Below are positions 1-6,124 of a stretch of 64,000 bases of DNA, one piece after another. The notes under the pieces were generated by a model. That model saw nothing but the letters and a program-made list of their open reading frames with translations. It was not told the DNA's origin and did not search any database. Source of the stretch: CALESS01 sp041741455 (GTDB lineage Bacteria; Chloroflexota; Anaerolineae; Anaerolineales; Anaerolineaceae). The DNA lies in assembly GCA_041741455.1 (NCBI GenBank), contig JBGSJZ010000018.1:1-64000 (forward strand), written 5' to 3'. Position numbers and translations under genes: made by a program. Each line of letters begins with the position of its first letter. Positions within the stretch are counted from its first letter, which is position 1.

Positions 1-1
1 T

Positions 2-130
2 CTGATAGCTCAACGCAAAGCGCAAGGCATCAAGATTAACTGGCAATTTTCTGTGCAGTCGGCTCGTTCCAAGCTCAATTCTCATTATGTTAAGGTTCAG
101 CCTGACAATCTGAAATTCAAGGAAACTTAA
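2..130 (+). CDS. C-terminal end of a probable transposase (partial)
   Basis: An open frame runs in from the left edge and stops with TAA at 128-130. The 42 visible residues are basic and aromatic, with a W-x-F-x(5)-A-R-x-K-L pattern followed by a short tail. This resembles the extreme C-terminus of IS630-type DDE transposases, which end soon after such a helix. No catalytic residue is visible, so the family call is a resemblance only. The stop codon overlaps the stop of the convergent nucleotidyltransferase gene by two bases, so the element ends tightly against the cassette array. It may be truncated or whole outside the window. Confidence 0.4.
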   Translation: MIAQRKAQGIKINWQFSVQSARSKLNSHYVKVQPDNLKFKET

Positions 131-975
131 TTTACGGTGTACTTAATGTAATCAATTTGCGAAATTGCATATTTCATGAATTCTAGGGTTTCGTCAAGTA
201 GTGATTGTTCTGCTCGTTGATGTATTTTTACTAAAAAGCGAACACCCTCTCGTTCATTCCACGCTAGGTCAATCAAATCCACCCATTTTGGCTCTACAAA
301 TTGTTTAGCCCATGTTGCCCCAGCTTTTTTTGATTGCACTGTCCCTGTATGAAGAGTATGCAACATACGACAGTATGTCAAAACAAAAAAGGACTGACCA
401 AATCTGGAATTAGCAAAACTAAGCGGGCGATTTTTTTCATCCTGAAATATCGTCATGCTTAGGTGCATGACTTTTTTTATTTCGTTCAGCAACTCATTTA
501 TCGGAATTGCTCGTAAAATTGTTTCGGGTTTTTGACCGACTAGAGTAATTCCACGCTCTCGAAGAATCCATCGAACGTGCCATTGATTATCGTGAGTTGT
601 TTGTTCGTAGGTGGTGCTGCCATTATCAAAATAATAGAGTTTCTTTTGCCCTACTGTACTCCAATCACTAAGGTCAGTAATACTTATATATGACCCTTCC
701 AAATGTTTTGCAGGATAACAATCTATGTTATGAATTTTTATTTGAATATCTTGAAGCGGTTTCATATCGGCTTCGGTTAATTCGGTATTTGTCACAACTA
801 AAAAATCGACATCACTATCTAAATCAAAGTCTCCTGAAGCAATTGAGCCAACAAGATATATGCCAACAAGATTTTCTTTTAATTCTGCCGTGATTTCATT
901 CACAAAGATATTAAGTACATCCCGTAGTTCGGGATAAGGATGGTTGGGTATTTTTGTATCCTCAAGGAGTTTCAT
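127..975 (-). CDS. ANT-like nucleotidyltransferase (aminoglycoside adenylyltransferase family, DUF4111-type)
   Basis: A 282-residue cytosolic protein. Residues about 40-60 hold the nucleotidyltransferase signature G-S-x(10)-D-x-D (GSIASGDFDLDSDVDF), which binds Mg-NTP in ANT(3'')/ANT(9)-like enzymes. The rest is an alpha-helical C-terminal domain of the size found in aadA-like proteins. Family members transfer AMP to aminoglycoside hydroxyls, but many homologues in environmental bacteria have no proven resistance role. It is the leftmost member of a leftward cassette-like array, and aadA-type genes are classic integron cargo. Its own 3' attC, expected left of position 127, is missing; a transposase end lies there instead. 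The start is ATG at 973-975. Confidence 0.72.
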   Translation of the reverse strand: MKLLEDTKIPNHPYPELRDVLNIFVNEITAELKENLVGIYLVGSIASGDFDLDSDVDFLVVTNTELTEADMKPLQDIQIKIHNIDCYPAKHLEGSYISITDLSDWSTVGQKKLYYFDNGSTTYEQTTHDNQWHVRWILRERGITLVGQKPETILRAIPINELLNEIKKVMHLSMTIFQDEKNRPLSFANSRFGQSFFVLTYCRMLHTLHTGTVQSKKAGATWAKQFVEPKWVDLIDLAWNEREGVRFLVKIHQRAEQSLLDETLEFMKYAISQIDYIKYTVN

Positions 976-1013
976 GGAGAAGATCTTTCATTTTCGAATC
1001 GGAAATAGAAGGC

Positions 1014-1184
1014 GCCTGATAGTTTGCCTTACCTGTGCTGGCGCAGATGTGGATTCTACTTGAGAGCAGTATAAACCCGAAACCAGAAACATGGTTGACT
1101 GCCCGAAGGGCGTGCTGCAGTCCCCAGCATCCAACCGCTCGCTCCGTCGAGCATAGCGAGAACGAGGTGCACGCAATGTTGGCT
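1014..1184 (-). other. attC-like recombination site of the DHFR-like cassette
   Basis: This is the non-coding stretch between the nucleotidyltransferase start and the reductase stop. On the minus strand the R''-like box AGCCAAC (plus 1178-1184) begins the site. The bases GTTGGCTGGCTT at plus 1178-1189 recur as an exact reverse complement at 1858-1869, the start of the same cassette, as expected for a cassette closed through one attC. The left part is homologous to the 1863-2008 site (shared minus-strand motifs GGGTTTA, CTGCTC, GCAAAC). The expected GTT of R' is degenerate here (ATC, near 1018-1020), so this junction may be inactive. Confidence 0.6.
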
Positions 1185-1205
1185 GGCTTTTTGTTTTGCA
1201 ATACA

Positions 1206-1826
1206 TCAATTTCCGGTTGTGATTGCGCCCCCTTGCACCGCCCGCAAGGGCAGGTGTGCACGCTCGTAATTCACGACAATCACGCCATTCGGGGTGACCT
1301 TGCTTTCCGTCACTTTAAACGCCATCGGCATCGTGCCATCGGCAAACAACCGCTTTCCAACGCCCAACGTTATCGGATAGATCATCAGCCAGAACACATC
1401 GACCAAATCATGCTGGATAAGCGTCTGAATGAGATTGCCACTTCCCCAAACGTGCAAATCCGGCCCTGGCTGTTGCTTGATTTTGGCGACTTTTTCGGCA
1501 ATCTCTCCGCTTAAAAACACGGACGGCTGCCATTCGCCAGACGTCATGCTATTCGAGGCGACGTACTTGGTCGCCGCGTTGGCGCCCGGCCATGCATCCG
1601 CATGGTGAGGCCAGTACGGCGCCCAAATATCATAAGTTTTGCGCCCTAACAACAGGTCGAACGGCAGGTTCATCTGCCTTCTGATGGCCGTTCCAAGCAT
1701 CGGGTCGGAATAGGACGCGATCCACCCGCCATACGCGAAGCCGCCGCTGGTATCTTCATCTGGCCCGCCTGGGGCTTGTATGACACCATCCAGGGAGATA
1801 TGTTCAAGCACAATTACTTTTCTCAT
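1206..1826 (-). CDS. Dihydrofolate reductase-family / RibD C-terminal domain protein
   Basis: A 206-residue protein that begins MRKVIVLEHISLDG, the first strand and Met-20-like loop of DHFR/RibD-C domains. It continues with LLGRKTYDIWAPYW (NADPH-binding helix, about residues 60-73) and LHVWGSGNLIQTLI (about 130-143), the GSG nucleotide motif. Proteins of this family reduce pterin- or pyrimidine-like substrates with NADPH; dfr genes on integrons give trimethoprim resistance, but this YyaP/YwjB-like subgroup is mostly uncharacterised. The ATG at 1826 is chosen because GGAGG lies 9 bases upstream; an upstream TTG frame would read through the attC boundary. The gene fills a cassette flanked by complementary 12-bp ends. 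Confidence 0.82.
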   Translation of the reverse strand: MRKVIVLEHISLDGVIQAPGGPDEDTSGGFAYGGWIASYSDPMLGTAIRRQMNLPFDLLLGRKTYDIWAPYWPHHADAWPGANAATKYVASNSMTSGEWQPSVFLSGEIAEKVAKIKQQPGPDLHVWGSGNLIQTLIQHDLVDVFWLMIYPITLGVGKRLFADGTMPMAFKVTESKVTPNGVIVVNYERAHLPLRAVQGGAITTGN

Positions 1827-1862
1827 GACGGAGTTCCTCCAACATCTGGATGACTCGAAGCC

Positions 1863-2008
1863 AGCCAACGGTTTGCGTTATCTTCATTGGGGCGGGCGTT
1901 TACTCTGCTTGGGAGCAGAGTAAACCCAAAGCCACGCGTTCGCGAAATGTTCAACTCCCCGAAGGTTATGGCGACCAATTCCACCGTCCGGTGGAGTCGG
2001 TGTTAGCC
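1863..2008 (-). other. attC-like recombination site of the alpha-helical-protein cassette
   Basis: About 146 bp between the R''-like box (minus GGCTAAC, plus 2002-2008) and the R'-like box (minus GTTGGCT, plus 1863-1869). GTTAGCCACC at 2002-2011 is repeated as its exact reverse complement at 2786-2795, the start of the same cassette. A strong internal hairpin (TTTACTCTGCT / AGCAGAGTAAA around 1900-1925) fits the variable terminal structure of folded attC. The R'' box contains the stop codon of the gene, which is common in cassettes. The third position of the GTTRRRY core is C-like in both boxes, so the core is slightly off consensus. Confidence 0.7.
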
Positions 2009-2746
2009 ACCGTTTTGTTGTTCACGAACCTTTTTTTGCATAAATTCAATAACCCTAGAAAGTTTGAGCCTTATGGCTACTTTCCAAAGTGGCTCGATTG
2101 ATTCCATTGTACAGTTTTCTATCAAGAGTTTTTGCTTGATTTCGTCAGGAACTTTAGAATAATAAATTGCCCAAATTATCGAACTGCTACTTTCTCTGAC
2201 ATAGGCTGGGATATTTTCGCCAATTAGAATTCCAATAATTTCCGATTTTCTATCTCGCAATTTACCGCTTTGATAAATCTCTGTTGCCCATTGAATTATA
2301 AGATGATGATTTTCTGGATAACGCAAAAGCCGATTTAGCAAATGGTCTGATTTTTCCCAATTTGCAATAACCCAAGCAATGCTTTCATCATCTAACCGCT
2401 GAGATTTGACAAGCATATTAGCACATGCGCAAACTTGTTCGTTTTTATGGAAAATAAATTTTTGATGCAGACAAAAGAGTTTACTAATGGCTTCGTTGCT
2501 AATCTCAATCCCGAAAGGGTTGTTTCTCAAAACTGCTCTTAAAACTCTTAGGCAATCTAAAGTTCTGATTCTGGATTTGTTCTTTACTGAGGCAATTACA
2601 ATATCCAGTAAATAATTGAGTGTATATTCGCTGAGCAAAAGTTGTTTTAGTAAACTGCGATGCTGATAAATATCCTTTGTGCTATGAATATATCTTGGCA
2701 AGGACTGCTCAGGAAGTAATACGAAGTCAATAATCTCATCAGACAT
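2003..2746 (-). CDS. Alpha-helical protein of unknown function (cassette gene)
   Basis: A 247-residue protein with no signal peptide or membrane segment. It is rich in Leu, Ile, Ser and Lys and predicted mostly helical from its amphipathic pattern (repeated L-x-x-L-L and I-x-x-W blocks). This recalls HEAT/ARM-like helical repeats, but no definite repeat unit can be drawn. The gene is distinctly more AT-rich than the chromosomal genes to the right, a common sign of transferred cassette genes. Its TAA stop is embedded in the R'' box of the adjacent attC. The ATG at 2746 follows a weak ribosome-binding sequence. I do not recognise a family. Confidence 0.6.
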   Translation of the reverse strand: MSDEIIDFVLLPEQSLPRYIHSTKDIYQHRSLLKQLLLSEYTLNYLLDIVIASVKNKSRIRTLDCLRVLRAVLRNNPFGIEISNEAISKLFCLHQKFIFHKNEQVCACANMLVKSQRLDDESIAWVIANWEKSDHLLNRLLRYPENHHLIIQWATEIYQSGKLRDRKSEIIGILIGENIPAYVRESSSSIIWAIYYSKVPDEIKQKLLIENCTMESIEPLWKVAIRLKLSRVIEFMQKKVREQQNGG

Positions 2747-2795
2747 TATGCAATTTGCCTTTGACGTTCTCTATTTTTAGAGGCAGGTGGCTAAC

Positions 2796-3443
2796 TATTA
2801 TTTATCCAGACTCTATATACTGCAATTATGTCGGATAACCAACCGAATGGAGCGGAATATGCCGTAAGAACCCTTGACTATTCTGTCGTAGATTCACGGG
2901 CGATTCAATATTAAAAATTATTATACATCAACCATCCCCGGCAAATTCACCTGAATCATCTGCTCCCTACAAACCCCAAAACCTGCCCGGTCCTTTCCCG
3001 GTCACAGTTTTTTATCTGTGTCAATTCGCGAAGCACCCTTTAGGTCTGTGTCATTTACCACAAGGGGACAATGTGTGGTTCCTTCTTCTTACTGAACCCA
3101 CCCATCAAAACTGATATGCACCCGCCTCAACCCGCAATCATGGTTTATACTCAGGTACTAAGCAATCGACCGTCAAGGATCAAATAAGAGGCTTCATGCC
3201 AGACATCACCTACACCCTGAACCTTACCCAGGCGGACTGGGATGAGATGAAAGCCGCTGTGGGGCGGATGACTTCGATAACGGCCGCACGCCAGAGCAAC
3301 TGCGGGCATCCTTCTGCAATAGCTTTGCCGCCTGCCTGGCCTATGCCGGCAGTCGCCTGATCGGCACCGCCCGCGTCCTCTCGGACGGAGTCTGCAACGC
3401 CTACGTCGTGGATGTCTGGACCCAGACCGCCTATCGCCGCCGG
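2796..3443 (+). repeat. Copy 1 of a duplicated GNAT locus (upstream region plus truncated gene)
   Basis: From just after the cassette boundary TAAC (ends 2795) to about 3443 the sequence matches 4187 to about 4810 over long near-identical stretches: TCCAGACTCT, GCAATTATGT, GGATAACCAACCGAATGG, TATTAAAAATTATTATACAT and most of the GNAT coding sequence. Positions 2796-3195 hold no gene in either copy; they are the shared upstream region, with an AT-rich block near 2910-2930. Both copies begin directly after a cassette-start TAAC, and copy 1 ends at the R' side of an attC, so the duplication is bounded by integron-type junctions. Confidence 0.8.
3196..3443 (+). pseudogene. Truncated, frameshifted GNAT acetyltransferase copy
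   Basis: It starts with ATG at 3196 and the same first residues (MPDITYTL) as the intact gene at 4566. Around 3259-3265 one base is missing relative to the intact copy (GTGGGGCGG against GTCCAGGCGG), which shifts the frame. Homology continues in the shifted frame through the motif region up to CGCCGCC at about 3440, then stops where attC sequence begins (GGGCAAC at 3444-3450). The last third of the gene, including most of the acetyl-CoA-binding helix, is absent. It is non-functional. Confidence 0.85.
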
Positions 3444-3519
3444 GGGCAACCTCCACCCGAGCCCAATCAACTTCGCAACCGCTCATGATAACGGCGTCGG
3501 CTCCACGCCGAGGTTAGGC
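3444..3519 (-). other. attC recombination site of the two-TM-protein cassette (best formed site)
   Basis: A 76-bp site on the minus strand: R'' GCCTAAC (plus 3513-3519) to R' GTTGCCC (plus 3444-3450). The two halves are imperfect inverted repeats: AACCTC then GAGCC after R'' pair with the revcomp of the R' half, which reads AACCTC then GAGCC. A spacer asymmetry and an unpaired centre complete the usual attC plan. GTTAGGCCGCCC at 3513-3524 reappears as its exact reverse complement at 4175-4186, the start of the same cassette. R' matches the GTT core but not the full RRRY. Confidence 0.8.
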
Positions 3520-3537
3520 CGCCCTGGTTCCGCTCCT

Positions 3538-4134
3538 CTACAACGGATTGCCTTTCCTGCTCCGTTGCCGCAATCTCCGCAATTGCCACACAAAGGTCAG
3601 GGCTGCCCCGGCAAGGATGCTGGCCGCGCTCAGAGACGCAGCTTGTGTGCTTGTGAATGGGCCATCGCTCACGAAAATGCCACATGTTTCTCTGAAGGAG
3701 GAGGGCCAGTCGTGAAATGGCCCAGGAAGGGCCAAATCTCGATAAGAAGTTGCTTGAACCACAATGGCCTGGTTCCCGGCCGAAACCGCGATTACCCTCC
3801 AGCTCAGCGTTGTGGTTTGACCACCTGATATTGTGATTGTGCTTCTGCTGGCCGGTGGGTCAAGTCGAATGCCAACTGCCGAGATGTCGACGGAATACTC
3901 GAGGGTGTCGGTAGTTGGGTTGGTGATGGAGACCGAGACTCTGCCGACTTCGTTCTTCGTCAGGAGGGAGGGACAATGGAATGATTCGAACTTGTTTGTG
4001 GGACTATCTGAGACAACTGCGAAGAAGATGCCTTCGATGTAGGCGTTCTCGACCCGGATGCCGAGATAGAGGGCCGTGAGGCAACCGACCAGGAGAAGGA
4101 CGCTGCCAACAATCAGCAAGATGCGTTGATTCAT
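3538..4134 (-). CDS. Two-TM membrane protein with extracytoplasmic beta-rich domain (cassette gene)
   Basis: A 198-residue protein read from the ATG at 4134 (GAGG 7 bases upstream). A hydrophobic helix lies at residues about 5-25. A Ser/Thr/Val-rich segment of about 130 residues follows, with alternating strand pattern (VGRVSVSITNP, TITISGGQTTTLSW) like an Ig/fibronectin-style sandwich. A second hydrophobic helix (about 165-185) precedes a basic tail (RRLRQRSRK) that should face the cytosol. No family is recognised. It is the sole gene of a cassette between complementary 12-bp ends. Membrane proteins of unknown function are frequent cassette cargo. Confidence 0.65.
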   Translation of the reverse strand: MNQRILLIVGSVLLLVGCLTALYLGIRVENAYIEGIFFAVVSDSPTNKFESFHCPSLLTKNEVGRVSVSITNPTTDTLEYSVDISAVGIRLDPPASRSTITISGGQTTTLSWRVIAVSAGNQAIVVQATSYRDLALPGPFHDWPSSFRETCGIFVSDGPFTSTQAASLSAASILAGAALTFVWQLRRLRQRSRKGNPL

Positions 4135-4186
4135 ACGTAGCCTCTTTGACCATATCCGCGATGCCGCAGCAGATGGGCGGCCTAAC

Positions 4187-4565
4187 AATTAATGATCCAG
4201 ACTCTTGAACCACTGCAATTATGTTGGATAACCAACCGAATGGAGCGGAATATGCCGTAAGAACAATTGATTATTCTGTCGCAGATTCATATGCAATTCA
4301 ATATTAAAAATTATTATACATCAACCGTCCCCGGCAGATTCACCTGAATGATCTTCCCCCCTGCAAACACCAAAAACTTGCCCAGGTCTTTCCCATCCGC
4401 TAGGTAAATTATCTGCGGTCATCTCCCCTTACGGGGACAATGTGCGTGTATCTGCGGATGGCTTTTTGACACCCATCAAAATAGTTTTGCGCCTGCCTCA
4501 ACCCGCCATCCTGGTATATACTCAGATACAAACAACCGGCTGAAAGAGATCAAAGTAGAGGATCC
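4187..4565 (+). repeat. Copy 2 of the duplicated GNAT upstream region (non-coding)
   Basis: About 380 bp without a gene between the cassette boundary TAAC (4183-4186) and the GNAT start. It is the counterpart of 2796-3195 and shares with it the AT-rich block near 4300-4322 and the segment CATCAAAA...CCTCAACCCGC before the gene. A TATACT box near 4516-4521 could serve as a -10 element, but no convincing -35 is placed correctly. Repeat homology continues through the gene to about 4810. Confidence 0.7.
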
Positions 4566-4979
4566 ATGCCAGACATCACCTACACCCTCGACCTGACCCA
4601 GGTGGACTGGGACGAGATGAAAGCCGCCGTCCAGGCGGATGACTTCGACAACGGCCGCACACCAGGGCAGTTAAAGGCATCCTTCTGCAATAGCTTCGCC
4701 GCTTGCCTGGCCTATACCGGCGGTCGCCTGATCGGCACCGCCCGCGTCCTCTCGGACGGTGTCTGTAACGCCTACATCGTGGATGTCTGGACCCAGACCG
4801 CCTACCGCCGCCAGGGCATCGCCCGCCGCATGCTCGAGCTGCTGCTGGAGCGCCTGCCCGGACAACACGTCTATCTCTTCACCGACGACATACCGGATTT
4901 CTACCGCACTATCGGCTTTACCGAACGCGGCACCGGCTTTGAAAAAGTGGTCGGCGATTGGCTGGTCAATCACTTCTAG
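4566..4979 (+). CDS. GNAT family N-acetyltransferase (intact copy)
   Basis: A 137-residue single-domain acetyltransferase. The acetyl-CoA pyrophosphate-binding signature Q/R-x-x-G-x-A is present as RRQGIARRML (about residues 81-90), preceded by the long strand VDVWTQTAYR and followed by the YLFTDDIPDFY strand and the usual IGF turn. Substrate is not predictable. The start is fixed by AGAGGATCC just upstream. The next gene begins 13 bases after the stop and carries its own AGGAGG, so the two are probably co-transcribed. A broken duplicate lies at 3196-3443. Confidence 0.85.
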   Translation: MPDITYTLDLTQVDWDEMKAAVQADDFDNGRTPGQLKASFCNSFAACLAYTGGRLIGTARVLSDGVCNAYIVDVWTQTAYRRQGIARRMLELLLERLPGQHVYLFTDDIPDFYRTIGFTERGTGFEKVVGDWLVNHF

Positions 4980-4992
4980 GAGGAACCCCCGT

Positions 4993-5814
4993 ATGAATCG
5001 TCTTTTCATCACCATCTCCATGATTATCCTGGTTTCAGCCTGCTGCGGGCTCTCGTCCATCCTGCCGGCGCTTACCCCCACGCCCACTCCCCAATCAACT
5101 GAGACCCACACCGCCAGCCCGCTGCCGCCCACTCTCACGGCCACGCCTCTCCCCACCGAAACACCGCTGCCCAGCGCCACCCGCACTCCCACCCGCACCG
5201 CCACACCCCCGGCGACGGCCACCCCGACCATCACCGAGACCCCCACCATCACCCTCACGCCCACCTTCGACTTCCCGGATGTCACCGTCCATACCCAGGC
5301 CCACTGCCGCTACGGCCCCTCCACCGCCTTCCTGCATGCCGCCGACCTTTACCCCGGCGACAAGGGGGTGGTGCACGGGCGCTTCCTGAACTCCGCCTGG
5401 CTGTACGTCAAGTTTGACAAGCTCGCCTACTGGTGCTGGGTCTCCCCCAGCGTGGTGGACGTGGTCGGCAACATCAACACGCTGGTCTACCAACAGTTAC
5501 GCCTGCCCGAAGCCGCCCCGCTCTACAACCCGCCGGCCTGGGTGCGCGCCGTCCGCAATGGCAACCAGGTCACCGTCACCTGGGCCGCTGTGCCCATGAC
5601 AGATGATGACGACCGCGGCTACCTGCTGGATGTCTTCGTCTGCCAGAACACCTACTATACCTGGTACCCGGTCTCCTTGCCCAACGACAACAGCACCTCC
5701 TATACCTTCACGGATGAAGCTGGCTGCGCCGGGAAATCCGGCGGGGTGTTGTACGCCGTCGAAAAGCACGGCTACGTTGTGCCCTTCCTGACCATCGATT
5801 GGCCTGCCCCGTAG
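4993..5814 (+). CDS. Lipoprotein with Thr/Pro-rich linker and SH3-like domain
   Basis: A 273-residue exported lipoprotein. The signal peptide ends in the lipobox VSAC (Cys at about 17), followed by about 70 residues of Thr/Pro-rich spacer (repeated TPT, ATPT, TETP), as in Chloroflexota surface lipoproteins. Residues about 95-160 (HCRYGPSTAFLHAADLYPGDKG...WLYVKF...CWV) match the bacterial SH3 pattern: R-x-G-P at the start, G-D at mid-domain and W-x-x-V at the end. The remaining C-terminus is fibronectin-like (VTVTWAAVP). The likely role is cell-envelope binding. RBS AGGAGG lies at 4978-4983. Confidence 0.75.
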   Translation: MNRLFITISMIILVSACCGLSSILPALTPTPTPQSTETHTASPLPPTLTATPLPTETPLPSATRTPTRTATPPATATPTITETPTITLTPTFDFPDVTVHTQAHCRYGPSTAFLHAADLYPGDKGVVHGRFLNSAWLYVKFDKLAYWCWVSPSVVDVVGNINTLVYQQLRLPEAAPLYNPPAWVRAVRNGNQVTVTWAAVPMTDDDDRGYLLDVFVCQNTYYTWYPVSLPNDNSTSYTFTDEAGCAGKSGGVLYAVEKHGYVVPFLTIDWPAP

Positions 5815-5856
5815 GAAAAAACGTCTTAAGAAGGCTCTCCAACTCCCTTGCCCCCA

Positions 5857-5894
5857 GGTATCAGAAATTATCACCATTTCTGATACCTTTTTTT
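5857..5894 (+). terminator. Rho-independent terminator after the lipoprotein gene
   Basis: A perfect 12-bp stem (GGTATCAGAAAT at 5857-5868 with its complement at 5876-5887), a 7-base loop and seven T residues follow the stop codon by about 45 bases. Confidence 0.92.
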
Positions 5895-6124
5895 ACCCGC
5901 TCCCTGGAGGAGCTCTGGATTGACCTGCTAGGGGGAGACCGGTCGGCTGCCCTACCGGATTCCTTGCTAATCGGAAATGGTTTTAGCCCATTGTTCAAGG
6001 TATCCCGGCATCGCTCAGTCAATTTGAGAGCCTGTTATCTGCTGGATATAAGTTAATTTCAAAGATGAAAGGTCTAATTTCTCTGATTCAGGTTTATGAT
6101 TTAGAGAAGGATTTCTTTATTTAA

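Noticed and set aside
2796..3195. Possible attI site of an integron
   Set aside because: The boundary TAAC fits, but no integrase gene or known attI features are present and the same sequence also lies upstream of the intact GNAT gene.
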